From Paucidesulfovibrio sp050251775 (lineage in GTDB: Bacteria; Desulfobacterota; Desulfovibrionia; Desulfovibrionales; Desulfovibrionaceae), in NCBI GenBank assembly GCA_050251775.1, contig JBFWMD010000003.1:1-64000 (forward strand): 64,000 nucleotides of DNA, given 5' to 3'. Position numbers and translations under genes: made by a program. Under the pieces are notes generated by a model that saw nothing but the letters and a program-made list of their open reading frames with translations, ran no database searches and had not been told where the DNA came from. The first letter of the stretch is position 1. Every line of letters begins with the position of its first letter. Below, piece after piece: positions 18,194-26,560 of this stretch.

Positions 18194-18805
18194 TCAATAC
18201 GGGGGCATGGGCGCTGGTTCCGCGCCGTATTCATCCGCCGCACCGGAACTGCCTCCATAAGGGGACGCATCCTGCGTTCCGGTTTCGGGTGCGGGTTCGC
18301 TTCCGGCGTGGTCCGCATCCGTATCCCAGGGACGCACGCCCACGCTGTCCGGATAGTCGCCGCTGGAATCCGGGCTCGAAAGGCCGCTGTGGTCTCCCTC
18401 GGGCAGGTCCTCGGATTCCACCAGGTCATTGGGCTTGACCAGGATGCCCTTTTCAAACACTCCCTTGACGATCTTCCCGTCCGCATAGGTGAATTCGCCC
18501 ACGCCGTCCGGCAGATTGCCCCGGAATCCCCCCTTGTAACGGTCTCCGTTGGCGTATTTGTATACGCCCTGGCCTTCCATGCTGCCCTGCACGAATTCAC
18601 CCGTATACTGATCGCCGTTGGGAAATTCGTAGGTCCCGTACCCCTCGCGGTGGTTGTCCTTGAACTCGCCCGTATACTTATGCCCACGGGTGACCTTGGT
18701 CCCCGAGCCATTGATGCAATTTCCTTCAATGCATTGCGCCTCGGCGGGCGCGGCAAGAAAACAACCGAGAAGGACGACCATGCCGAGAGTCTTTGTCAGT
18801 CGCAT
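18194..18805 (-). CDS. Exported MORN-repeat protein
   Basis: The 203-residue protein has a signal peptide (MRLTKTLGMVVLLGCFLAAPAEA) and then about four MORN repeats over residues 45-125 (YTGEFKDNHREGYGTYEFPNGDQ and similar units). It ends in an acidic Ser/Pro/Asp/Gly-rich low-complexity tail. MORN repeats form beta-hairpin arrays that bind lipids or proteins; function here is unknown. Cysteines just after the signal peptide (CIEGNC) could form a disulfide. ATG 18805 has a GGAG upstream; an open frame to 18925 is not supported. Confidence 0.82.
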   Translation of the reverse strand: MRLTKTLGMVVLLGCFLAAPAEAQCIEGNCINGSGTKVTRGHKYTGEFKDNHREGYGTYEFPNGDQYTGEFVQGSMEGQGVYKYANGDRYKGGFRGNLPDGVGEFTYADGKIVKGVFEKGILVKPNDLVESEDLPEGDHSGLSSPDSSGDYPDSVGVRPWDTDADHAGSEPAPETGTQDASPYGGSSGAADEYGAEPAPMPPY

Positions 18806-18949
18806 GAATGCTCCGGTCTGCAAGTTGCGTTCACGTTCCGGGATGCTGTTTACATCATCATCGGCAAAGGGAAAAGGGGTGGAACGGCGCTTTCGGAGTC
18901 TGACCCGGCGCGCAAACAAGGGCAAGGGCAGAGGAGAGCGGGGAGTGGG

Positions 18950-20191
18950 TCAGGCCGAGGTGGTTTTAAAGAATCCGTCCGCCCACTCCAGGGACTGGAC
19001 ATAGGTCTCGGAAACCGAACCCGTGGGCAGTCCAAGATTCAGGGCCAGGTGTCCCATGGCGTCCCAGTCGCCGTTTTCGATGGTCCGGACCAGGGAGAGC
19101 CAGGGAGAAAAAGGGCTTTCCTCTCCGCGGAGCGCGGCGTTGACTTCCGGGGTGAGATGCACAAGCTGGAGCACCTCCGGCATGGGCATGTCCAGCAGGG
19201 CGTCCAGCAGGGAAAAGAGTCCCACCAGGAAAAGGCTCCCGCCCATCTTTTTCCGGGATGCGGCCTCGGCCAGCAACTCCAGAAAGCGACCCCGTTGCGC
19301 GGACAGGTAGAGCAGTTCGCTGGTCTTGTCCTGAGGAGCGATGTCCGTAAGCAGGATCAGCCGCAGCCAGTTGCGCACCTTCTGCCATCCGGCCAGCACA
19401 ATGGCCTGCCGCACTGAGGAAATGGTTCTGGCAAAGCCGAAATGAGGAGAATTGAGAAAGTTCAACAGGCGAAAACTGATTATCGGGTCCGGCTCAATGG
19501 CCATCGCTATGGCGTCAAAATCCGGTTCCACCTGCCCCAGCAGCGCGAAGAGGCGCATCCGCGCCGCCTTTGCCGAACACAGTTTCCTGCCCTCGTGGAT
19601 GTCCGGCTGCTGATAGAAGTACCCGTGAAAAAGATTGACCCCCAGCTCCCGCGCGAGTTCCATGGCCCCCCTGGTTTCGACCTTTTTGGCCATCAGGGTC
19701 AGGCCGCCGCGCACCGCCACCCTTGCCAGGGCGCGCAGTTCCTCCTCGCTCTGGGCCGCAAAGTCGAGCACAAGGATGTCTGCCATGCGCATGAGCTCGC
19801 CGATCTCGCAGTTCGGCGAGACATCGTCCACAGCCACAAGAAAGCCCTCTTTCTTCATCCGTGCCAGGATGCTGAAGTCCTCCTGCGAGACGCAGGCCAG
19901 CTGGGCCATGATCATGGCGGTGGACTCGGGTCGGAGCGCTGCGGACATGTCCTCGTGGATGGCCTTCGCCGGGAACCGGACCATGGCGCGAACATCTTCG
20001 GGAAGCCTGTCCGTGATCATGGGCAGGGTGGCAAGGACCTGGGCCGTGGCTCCGAAGGGATCATCAATGATCGCGCAGGTGTCTTCCCCGCAGGCACGGA
20101 ACAGAAGCATATAGCCCCAGGTGTTCAGTGTCGCGTCAAAAATCGGCTGGCGCGCCAAAAAAGTTTTTGCGCTATGCGTGGCGTCGTTCAC
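18950..20191 (-). CDS. YuxH-type protein: degenerate EAL domain plus HDOD domain
   Basis: The 413-residue protein begins with FLARQPIFDATLNTWGYMLLFRA, the YuxH version of an EAL start. The EAL glutamate (ELLFR in most relatives) is replaced, and the DDFG region reads VDDVSPN, so phosphodiesterase activity is unlikely. The HDOD domain spans about residues 205-395 (DPIISFRLLNFLNS, SSVRQAIVLAGWQKVRNWL). Such proteins are signalling adaptors whose ligand is not established. No operon partner: a MORN gene follows on the same strand after 144 bases. Confidence 0.88.
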   Translation of the reverse strand: MNDATHSAKTFLARQPIFDATLNTWGYMLLFRACGEDTCAIIDDPFGATAQVLATLPMITDRLPEDVRAMVRFPAKAIHEDMSAALRPESTAMIMAQLACVSQEDFSILARMKKEGFLVAVDDVSPNCEIGELMRMADILVLDFAAQSEEELRALARVAVRGGLTLMAKKVETRGAMELARELGVNLFHGYFYQQPDIHEGRKLCSAKAARMRLFALLGQVEPDFDAIAMAIEPDPIISFRLLNFLNSPHFGFARTISSVRQAIVLAGWQKVRNWLRLILLTDIAPQDKTSELLYLSAQRGRFLELLAEAASRKKMGGSLFLVGLFSLLDALLDMPMPEVLQLVHLTPEVNAALRGEESPFSPWLSLVRTIENGDWDAMGHLALNLGLPTGSVSETYVQSLEWADGFFKTTSA

Positions 20192-20261
20192 GATGCTGCC
20201 ATCAATCCCGTACGTTGAAATTCATGCTCTTCTGATCCGTTATGCGCTGTAGAAAGCTCTG

Positions 20262-20462
20262 TCAATCCTTCTCCTTTGTCCCCCCATGAACGAATCCCCT
20301 ATTTTTTGAAGCAAACGGGACTGATTTTCCGTCTATTTTTTCGTTTCCCTTTCCGCCGGTTCCCGAACCGCAGGCCCCTGATACGTGAAATCCAAGGCGC
20401 CGCAGCTCCTCTGAACCCACCAGCTTTCCCTCATTATCCCTCATTATTATTATAAGTTCCAT
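20262..20462 (-). CDS. Possible 66-residue protein of unknown function
   Basis: ATG 20462 follows AAAGGGGGCAACG, a good ribosome binding site, and the frame stays open for 66 residues (MELIIIMRDNEGKLVGSEEL..., then Gly-rich and charged). A promoter-like TTGACA sequence overlaps a palindrome 70 bases upstream. No family is recognised. It is shorter and less GC-rich than its neighbours, so it may be a recent arrival or noncoding. Confidence 0.4.
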   Translation of the reverse strand: MELIIIMRDNEGKLVGSEELRRLGFHVSGACGSGTGGKGNEKIDGKSVPFASKNRGFVHGGTKEKD

Positions 20463-20520
20463 CGTTGCCCCCTTTGAATCAGTGTTCTCTATAACGAACC
20501 TCTGTGGTTGCTTTCTATAT

Positions 20521-20537
20521 ACAATGCACTGCATTGT
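20521..20537 (-). promoter_or_regulatory. Perfect 17-bp palindrome overlapping a TTGACA box
   Basis: ACAATGCA-C-TGCATTGT lies 59 bases upstream of the 66-residue ORF. On the minus strand its left edge overlaps TTGACA (20539-20534), with TATAGA at 20519-20514 as a possible but tightly spaced (14 nt) -10. This arrangement resembles an operator built into a promoter. Confidence 0.4.
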
Positions 20538-20727
20538 CAATCGCGGCAACGATATTTTTATGCTATTACAGCCATTTGTGTTTGGTTTTGACTTCAAATA
20601 ACATTAAAAATTTTTCTTTTTCTCACACTACAACAATACCATACTGTAATATTGCATAATTTGATCTCTTCTTAATGTATATTCATCAGATGTGTTTCTT
20701 TTGATATATGTCTCCTCGCACTGACCT

Positions 20728-21789
20728 ATGGAAATGCGCACGAATATGGTCTACATCGTGTCCATGAACCTCACCAATGATCGGTTTCTTTTTTTTCTTT
20801 CGGCGTCCGAACCACCTCGGCGTGATTTTCGCCGCCGCACTTACCGCACCTGCCGCAGCTGTTGCTTTTCATTTTCTGCCCTCGTTGTCCTGCTTCTTTT
20901 GGCCGCATGCGCCGAACATCTCCCGGATGTGCGCTCCTCCGCACCTCTTCCGGACAACTCGAACGCGAGACCAGCCGCGGAAGTCAATCCAGTCTTTTCC
21001 AGCCATGTCCGCAGCGGAGAGGGCGTTGCGTTGCTCTCCGACCAGGAGCCCCAGGCGGACATCCGCACACTCGCTTTTTCCGCAGCGCTGGCCAATGCCC
21101 TGGCCGAAGTGGCCCAACCCGCTTCCCGGCAGGGTGGATCCGACAGCGTTCTCGCGGAGACCCTTTTTGGCCATGCCGGTCCGTTCTCCATCTGGCGTCA
21201 ACGTGCTTCCCTTGGCTCCCGCTCGCTTTCCGACGTTATTCTCGTGGAAAGCGACCACGCTTACCTGATCACGGTTTCCAACCGCCTGGAGCGACTTGAT
21301 CCCACGTTTCCCGTTCCGGACTGGCGCGACCCATATACGGAAATCGCAGGACTGCGCGTGGTCGAGACGACCTTTGAGCCTGTTCCGGGCGGACTTCGTT
21401 GCCGCTTGCTCCTCGGCCCTTACAGTGGCCCGCGTCTTGAGCCTTTGGACGGTGTGGTGGTGGACGCTCGTGATTGCGCCTTTACCTTTGGCCGGGTCTT
21501 GCGGATGGTAGATGAAGACGGCAAGGAATTGTATGCTCCGGAAATGGTGGCCGCCGACGTGATTGTCCGTCGCGGCATGGCCGGCGTCACCACCACGCGG
21601 GAGAAGGCCGAGGCTCTGGTCCGGGCACTTGGAGCGCACCGCGCCCTAAACGTGCGCTGCCTGCGCGTGGGCCAGGGAAATGCGCTCGTTCTCGACGGGA
21701 AAAATGCCGCAGCGCTTCGACGGGCCGATGCCGAAGAACATATTTTTGAAAACGCACGGGTCGTGGTGCTGGTCCGCGGCGCGAACTGA
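20728..21789 (+). CDS. Lipoprotein of unknown function
   Basis: The frame encodes up to 353 residues with a hydrophobic stretch ending LLLLAAC, a lipobox with its cysteine near residue 61. The leader before it is unusually long and Arg-rich, so the true start may be the ATG at 20764 or another codon; no ribosome binding site is clear for any. The mature part (about 290 residues) has no recognised motif. It lies 29 bases before the CBS protein gene and may be co-transcribed with it. The region upstream (20598-20727) is AT-rich, suggesting a promoter. Confidence 0.7.
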   Translation: MEMRTNMVYIVSMNLTNDRFLFFLSASEPPRRDFRRRTYRTCRSCCFSFSALVVLLLLAACAEHLPDVRSSAPLPDNSNARPAAEVNPVFSSHVRSGEGVALLSDQEPQADIRTLAFSAALANALAEVAQPASRQGGSDSVLAETLFGHAGPFSIWRQRASLGSRSLSDVILVESDHAYLITVSNRLERLDPTFPVPDWRDPYTEIAGLRVVETTFEPVPGGLRCRLLLGPYSGPRLEPLDGVVVDARDCAFTFGRVLRMVDEDGKELYAPEMVAADVIVRRGMAGVTTTREKAEALVRALGAHRALNVRCLRVGQGNALVLDGKNAAALRRADAEEHIFENARVVVLVRGAN

Positions 21790-21818
21790 TTCAACGCGAC
21801 AAGAACAGGAGTTTCCAT

Positions 21819-22502
21819 ATGCTGGTACGCTACTGGATGGCTGAGCAGCCCATGACGCTTGGCAGAACCGAAACCGTTGCAGCCGCCGCCGAAGTGATGC
21901 GGGCGCAGAACATCCGACAATTTCCTGTGGTCGATGCCCAGGGGAATCTCGTGGGCATTGTCTCGGACCGTGACATCCGTGACGCCATGCCCTCCAAGTA
22001 TCTGCCCGGCGGAATGACCGTGGAACAGGGCAGCGGACTGGCGGATCTCAAGGTCGAGTCCATCATGACCGAGGATCCGCTCTGCGTGTCGCCGGACACG
22101 GCCATGGACTACGTGGCCGACCTTCTGGCCAAAAACAAAGTGGGCGCGCTGCCTGTTACGGACAGCGACGGTAAGCTCGTGGGCATCATCACCGAGGTGG
22201 ACCTGTTCCGTTTCCTGGTTTCCGCCACGGGCCTGGCCAGGGGCGGGCCCCAGTTCGCCTTCCGCCTGGAAGCCCGGCCCGGTCCCCTGGCCGCGCTGCT
22301 CGAAGACCTGCGCGACCAGAACGTGCATTTCTCCAGTGTGCTGACCTCCCATGACCTGAAGCAGGCGGGCTACCGCCACGCCTACATCCGCGTGGAGAGC
22401 ATGGGCGACCACAGTCTCGGCTCCCTGGTGGCATATCTCAGTTCGGAACACGACCTGATCTATTATATCATCGGCGACCAGGTGACCTACCTGGAGGACT
22501 AG
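21819..22502 (+). CDS. Tandem CBS-domain protein with ACT-like C-terminus (AcuB-type)
   Basis: The 227-residue protein has two CBS motifs (residues 1-60 and 78-135: IRQFPVVDAQGNLVGIVSDRDI and VGALPVTDSDGKLVGIITEVDL). They are followed by an ACT-like region (FRLEARPGPLAALLEDLRDQN). CBS pairs bind adenine nucleotides; ACT domains bind amino acids. AcuB-type proteins of this layout are linked to acetoin/central metabolism in some bacteria, but the role here is not established. A terminator immediately follows. Confidence 0.9.
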   Translation: MLVRYWMAEQPMTLGRTETVAAAAEVMRAQNIRQFPVVDAQGNLVGIVSDRDIRDAMPSKYLPGGMTVEQGSGLADLKVESIMTEDPLCVSPDTAMDYVADLLAKNKVGALPVTDSDGKLVGIITEVDLFRFLVSATGLARGGPQFAFRLEARPGPLAALLEDLRDQNVHFSSVLTSHDLKQAGYRHAYIRVESMGDHSLGSLVAYLSSEHDLIYYIIGDQVTYLED

Positions 22503-22508
22503 ACAATA

Positions 22509-22542
22509 AAAAGGGCCGCTCGTTGAGCGGCCCTTGCTTTCC
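22509..22542. terminator. Bidirectional terminator
   Basis: AAGGGCCGCTC-GTT-GAGCGGCCCTT (22511-22535) is preceded by an A run and followed by TGCTTT. It separates the convergent CBS and CheY-like genes. Confidence 0.85.
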
Positions 22543-22551
22543 TGTTGCCCT

Positions 22552-22932
22552 TCAGGAAATCACGTTCAAAATCTTGCGCCCCAGATCGTCGGGCTTGAAC
22601 GGTTTGACAATGTACCCGGAAACGCGTTTCTGCACGGCTTCCACAACGGCATCCTTCTGGGCCTCGGCTGTGACCATCACAAAGGGAATGTTGCGGTGCT
22701 CCTCGCTTTCGCGAACTTTTTCCAGCAGTTCCATGCCGGTCATTCGCGGCATCTTGTAGTCGCTGAGAATCAGCTGTATCGTCTCGCTCTGGAGCAGTTC
22801 CCAGGCCACGACCCCGTCCGAGGCCTCCAGAATATTGCTGAACCCGATGGTTTTCAGTGCGCCGATGATGATCCGCCGGATCGCACTGGAATCGTCCACA
22901 ACGAGGATGCGGATATTTTGGTCCACGGACAT
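22552..22932 (-). CDS. CheY-like single-domain response regulator
   Basis: The 126-residue receiver domain has the acidic pair in VVDDSS, the phospho-acceptor Asp in LILSDYKMPRMTG, Thr in VMVTAEA and Lys in VKPFKPDD. There is no output domain, as in chemotaxis CheY. No kinase is adjacent, so it is an orphan that may serve the chemoreceptor pathway. Start ATG 22932 is preceded by GGAGTGACGT. The gene is transcribed toward the shared terminator at 22511. Confidence 0.92.
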   Translation of the reverse strand: MSVDQNIRILVVDDSSAIRRIIIGALKTIGFSNILEASDGVVAWELLQSETIQLILSDYKMPRMTGMELLEKVRESEEHRNIPFVMVTAEAQKDAVVEAVQKRVSGYIVKPFKPDDLGRKILNVIS

Positions 22933-23070
22933 ACGTCACTCCGGGCGAATTACGTTGCTACTCCGTTGCCCTGGCATGCAGCCCACGGCAACTCAGCACT
23001 GTCTACTTGATATTGCGCATCTTCGCAATCTGTCTGCCGTCTCAAACCATCCTCACTGAAAGGGGGAGCC

Positions 23071-24240
23071 ATGCCAAAATTCCGCAACCCCGCCAGTCCC
23101 CCCATGATCCAAGACCCTTTTCGCCAGACCGCCACCGCCTGTCTGCTGCTCGCTTTGTGCCTTTTCCCGACCTTGGTTTTCGGCTCCTCTGTAACGCCAC
23201 TCGGTAAGAACACTGGAAAACCCCTTTCGGACATGGCCGACCTGGAACAGACGGCCCGGCTGCGCGCCTCTGCCCTGGCTGCCCAGGAATTCACCCGGGC
23301 GCTGGATGCGGTCACGGCCGTGCATGGCCCGCAAGACCTGCGTGGTTTCACGCCCCGTCAGGCTGCGGAACGGCTCCGCCAGGAAGGCTGGACCGACCCC
23401 CTGTTTCCCTTTGCTTTCGACGTGGCTCCCCTGACTCTGGGATCGGACCAACGTTTCCGTTCGGCCCTGGCTCCTGTGACCAACCCCGAGACCGGAACCA
23501 AGGCTGACACGGAACAAATCCTGCGGGAAACTGCGCCCGGTCCCCTTGCCCCCGCTCTGGCCGAAGCGGGCCTCGCGTCCGAACGCTACGATGTTCGCTG
23601 GTACGTGCTGGCCTCGTTTGCCGAACATCCTGGACGGGGCACACAGGCCCGCGCTCTTGTGCAAGCGCTGATCCGCGAGCCTCTGCCCGCCCTTGTCCGG
23701 GCCTATGCCCTTGCGCTTCGGCCTCTGGCGGTTTTCAACCACCTGCGCGAGGGCGCGGACCTGCCCGGACTGGACACAACCTTGGCCCGCCTTGCAAACG
23801 ATCCGGCCAACCTGGACGCGCAATGCCTGGGTCTGCTGCTGGCCACGGGCACAGGCCGGCCCTTCCCAGGGGCAGAGGCCACCCTGGTCCTGGCCCAGCT
23901 CGCGCGCGGCTATCCTGTGCAGTCCCTGGAAATCGAAGTCCGCGACCTGCCCCCCTCGGTCCTGGAAACCCTGGCCAACGGCCTGCGGCAAGCCTGGGCC
24001 CAACCCCAGGGCCGGCTCATTTCCCTGCTGGCGCGCTTCCCTGAAAGCGGCCCCTGTCTGGAGGCCCTGGCCCATGCCCTTCTGAACCGCAATCATCCGG
24101 ACTACTCCGCATCGCACCGGACCCTGGTCCACACCTGGGAACAGCTTACGGGCATCCCTTTCAAAGGGAACGCCGAGCCGTACCTGCAATGGTATCATGC
24201 GCATAAGCCCATGCCCGCACTTCCCCGCGAGGGCAGTTGA
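23071..24240 (+). CDS. Exported protein of unknown function
   Basis: The 389-residue protein starts at ATG 23071 after AAGGGGGAG. A hydrophobic segment follows (residues 20-38, TACLLLALCLFPTLVFG), probably a signal peptide; an internal start at residue 12 is also possible. The mature part is Leu/Ala-rich and helical, with the feel of an alpha-solenoid, and ends with GNAEPYLQWYHAHKP. No family is recognised. It ends 71 bases before the Fic-like gene and reads in the same direction. Confidence 0.72.
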   Translation: MPKFRNPASPPMIQDPFRQTATACLLLALCLFPTLVFGSSVTPLGKNTGKPLSDMADLEQTARLRASALAAQEFTRALDAVTAVHGPQDLRGFTPRQAAERLRQEGWTDPLFPFAFDVAPLTLGSDQRFRSALAPVTNPETGTKADTEQILRETAPGPLAPALAEAGLASERYDVRWYVLASFAEHPGRGTQARALVQALIREPLPALVRAYALALRPLAVFNHLREGADLPGLDTTLARLANDPANLDAQCLGLLLATGTGRPFPGAEATLVLAQLARGYPVQSLEIEVRDLPPSVLETLANGLRQAWAQPQGRLISLLARFPESGPCLEALAHALLNRNHPDYSASHRTLVHTWEQLTGIPFKGNAEPYLQWYHAHKPMPALPREGS

Positions 24241-24250
24241 CAGAGCATTG

Positions 24251-24309
24251 TGCATCATCTACCTTACCATCAACGTATAAAGCATAATTTCAGCATGGTA
24301 GGTGGTGCA
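24251..24309 (+). promoter_or_regulatory. Imperfect inverted repeat over the ribosome binding site of the Fic-like gene
   Basis: TGCATCATCTACC..ACCAT (24251-24270) is nearly complementary to ATGGTAGGTGGTGCA (24295-24309), with a 24-base AT-rich loop. The right arm contains GGTGG just before ATG 24312. It could be an operator or an RNA hairpin hiding the ribosome binding site. Confidence 0.45.
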
Positions 24310-24311
24310 AA

Positions 24312-25400
24312 ATGGTGAACGAACACAGCTTTTCCATGCAATTCGATTCCGTGCCGGTGTTTGTGCTGGCCGGACGCGCCCGAGGCCGTTGCGAGGCTCT
24401 GAACCGGCTGCCCCTTCTTCCCGCCCTGGCGGATGAGCTGGAAATCACCCTGGCCGAGCAGTCCATCCACGCCACCGCCGCCATTGCGGGCAACCCCATG
24501 CGGCTCGACGAAATCCACGAGCTGCTCGCCCCGGACAACACCCATACCGAGACGCCGGCCGGCCCGACAGTGGCGCGCGCGCGTCGGGAAATCACCAACC
24601 TCGGCCTGGCCTATGCGCCGCTGCCCAAGCGCCGCACGGAGTCCGGCGTGTTTGGCATTTCAGAGGGATTCCTGCGTAAGGTCCACACGGTCGTGGTTCA
24701 GGGAACCGTGGCCAGCGGCACGGGCGAATACCCGGTGCAGGTCCGGGAACACCTTCTGGACCTGATCGCGCACTGCAACGCCCCGGAATGCAACGAGCTG
24801 GAACCGGCGGTGCGGGCCGCGCTTCTCCACTACCACCTCTACCGGCTGCGCCCCTTTTCCGAGGGCAATGGGCGGGTGGCGCGGTTCTTTGAAAGCTCGG
24901 TTCTGGCCGTGGGCGGCTACCGCTTTGCGAGCATGATGCTGCCGCTTTATTATCGCCGCAGAATTGACGACTATTTGCGTTTCTTTCCTATTCCGGACGA
25001 GCCTCGGGCGATCCTGACGGGCGATGATTCGGCCACGGCCTTTCTGGTCTTCATGCTTGAGGGGCTGCTGGAATGTCTGGACACGCTCCACGAACGTCTG
25101 GCCGCGCCCCTGCGGCGACTGGCCTTGAGTGAACATTTCCGCCGACTCCTGGAAAGCCGGGAAATCAACCGCCGCAGCCACGACCTGCTGCTTTTGCTCC
25201 TTGACCGCGAAACCGTGCCCGAGAGCGGCGTCCCCCTCCCCTTCCAGATCCGGGACCTCTTTCTGAAGAACCCGTACAAGCTGCTCTACGACAAGGTCAG
25301 CGAGCACACGGCCCGCCGCGATCTGAACCGGATGCTCGACCTGGGGCTGCTGCTCAAGGACGGAACCAGCTACCTGTTCCAGGATCGCCACCTGGGCTGA
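24312..25400 (+). CDS. Fic-fold protein lacking catalytic His and inhibitory Glu, with C-terminal winged helix
   Basis: The 362-residue protein has the Fic fold. Where active Fic enzymes read HPFxxGNGRxxR, this one reads RPFSEGNGRVAR: the catalytic His is Arg (R180). The class II inhibitory motif [S/T]xxxE[G/N] reads TAAIAGN, with the Glu replaced by Ala (A59). Losing both together suggests a protein that no longer performs AMP transfer and so no longer needs auto-inhibition. The nucleotide-binding GNGR is kept. The C-terminus (about 295-355) looks like a winged helix (IRDLFLKNPYKLLYDKVSEHTARRDLNRML), so a regulatory role is plausible. It converges on the split Rad50-like operon. Confidence 0.85.
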   Translation: MVNEHSFSMQFDSVPVFVLAGRARGRCEALNRLPLLPALADELEITLAEQSIHATAAIAGNPMRLDEIHELLAPDNTHTETPAGPTVARARREITNLGLAYAPLPKRRTESGVFGISEGFLRKVHTVVVQGTVASGTGEYPVQVREHLLDLIAHCNAPECNELEPAVRAALLHYHLYRLRPFSEGNGRVARFFESSVLAVGGYRFASMMLPLYYRRRIDDYLRFFPIPDEPRAILTGDDSATAFLVFMLEGLLECLDTLHERLAAPLRRLALSEHFRRLLESREINRRSHDLLLLLLDRETVPESGVPLPFQIRDLFLKNPYKLLYDKVSEHTARRDLNRMLDLGLLLKDGTSYLFQDRHLG

Positions 25401-25442
25401 GAGCATGTCCTGCTCTCCGCAGGAAGCGTGCTCTGATATTTC

Positions 25443-25460
25443 GGTGGGCGTCTGCCCACC
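25443..25460. terminator. Weak hairpin between convergent genes
   Basis: GGTGGGC and GCCCACC form a stem with a 4-base loop. There is no T run, so termination is uncertain. A shorter stem lies at 25399-25417. Confidence 0.3.
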
Positions 25461-25498
25461 CCTCCCGGATCAGTTGCCCCCCCTGGGGTGTGGAACAC

Positions 25499-26191
25499 TC
25501 AGTCGCTTTCCGGAAAATCCGCTGTGCAGGAGTCCGACTCTTCGGCATCGGAACGCATGGTCTCCAGCAGGGGGCCATGCTCCGCATGAGGCTGAAGCTG
25601 GTAGATGCGGTTCGCGCAGGTGGCGAACTTGTCCACGGGATGGTGGGAGATGACCAGAAGCCGCAGATCCAGACGCTCGGCAATGCGGGCGATGAGCTTC
25701 ATGAACCGGGGGACCAGTTCGGGCTTGAGCCAGCAGTCCTGTTCGTCCAGGACCAGAAAGGGCTGGTGGTGGTGGGGATCGAGCTGGGAAAGCGCGATGA
25801 GCCGCAGGCCCACGGAGAGGATGTTGGCCACGGACCCGCCCTGGCCCGTGAGAATATCCTCCTGCCGCTCCTCGTCCCCGTTGCTGTAGATGGAAAAATG
25901 CACCTGGAGCTTGTTGTTCTTGTTGCTCCGCTCGCTGGTCACGGTGCGTTCCTGGCCGAGCACTTCGCGAATGGCATGGGTCAGGTTGGCCTCGATCTCG
26001 TCGAGAACCTCCCCGAAGAGCGCGGCGGAAAGCTCCTCCAGGGTCTTGGCGGCCTGGGGGGCCAGAGCCAGAAAGGAGCCCACCTCGCACAATTCCCGCT
26101 GTGCGCGCACAAACTCCTCGTGGCGGCTCTGGGCCAATCCGGACAGCCGCGCAGCCCGTTCCGCCAATTCGTCCAGTTCGCTGAAATCCAT
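25499..26191 (-). CDS. C-terminal ATPase lobe of a split Rad50/SbcC-like protein
   Basis: The 230-residue protein begins with a helical stretch (residues 1-80). It then has a signature-like segment (LTGQGGSVANILSVGLRLIAL, near 115), Walker B with its catalytic Glu (FLVLDEQDCWL, near 145), and an H-loop (LLVISHHP, near 180). These are the elements of the C-terminal half of an SMC/Rad50 ATPase. There is no Walker A, so it cannot hydrolyse ATP alone; Walker A is found in the gene at 27542-28837. It starts three bases after the coiled-coil gene stop, so it is almost certainly co-translated. Together they could reconstitute an ATPase head. Confidence 0.8.
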   Translation of the reverse strand: MDFSELDELAERAARLSGLAQSRHEEFVRAQRELCEVGSFLALAPQAAKTLEELSAALFGEVLDEIEANLTHAIREVLGQERTVTSERSNKNNKLQVHFSIYSNGDEERQEDILTGQGGSVANILSVGLRLIALSQLDPHHHQPFLVLDEQDCWLKPELVPRFMKLIARIAERLDLRLLVISHHPVDKFATCANRIYQLQPHAEHGPLLETMRSDAEESDSCTADFPESD

Positions 26192-26194
26192 GAC

Positions 26195-26560
26195 CTAGAA
26201 TACTCCCCCGGCTCCGTTGCCCGCGTCCTTCTCGGCCTGTTCCACAGCCTCCAGGTCCCTGCGGATGGCATCCAGGTGCTCACGATACTCGCCCACAAGC
26301 CGGGCGTTTTCCGCGCGCTTCTCCGCCAGCAGGGCGAGCAGACGCTCCGGGTCCGAGGTCCCGTATTCGGCCTCGGCCTGGGCTTTGAGATCATCCAGCT
26401 GCCGTGTCAGGGTCTCCACGTCGCGGTCGGCCCGGATCTTCTCATCCCGCAGCCGTTCATAGTCGCGCTTCAGCGCGGCCAGTTCCTGCTGGAGCTGTTG
26501 GTCCGCTCCTCCCCGGCCCGCTCCCCCGGCCTTTACGCTGTTGCGTTCATTCGCGCTCAT
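26195..26560 (-). CDS. Coiled-coil protein of the split Rad50-like operon
   Basis: The 121-residue protein is almost entirely helical with heptad-like Leu spacing from about residue 20 to 115 (LQQELAALKRDYERLRDEK, RLLALLAEKRAENARLVGEY). It has no other motif. The gene overlaps the phosphoesterase gene by 14 bases and ends three bases before the ATPase C-lobe gene. Its position suggests it supplies the returning arm of the Rad50 coiled coil, pairing with the coil in the 27542-28837 protein. That role is inference from order and structure. Confidence 0.72.
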   Translation of the reverse strand: MSANERNSVKAGGAGRGGADQQLQQELAALKRDYERLRDEKIRADRDVETLTRQLDDLKAQAEAEYGTSDPERLLALLAEKRAENARLVGEYREHLDAIRRDLEAVEQAEKDAGNGAGGVF

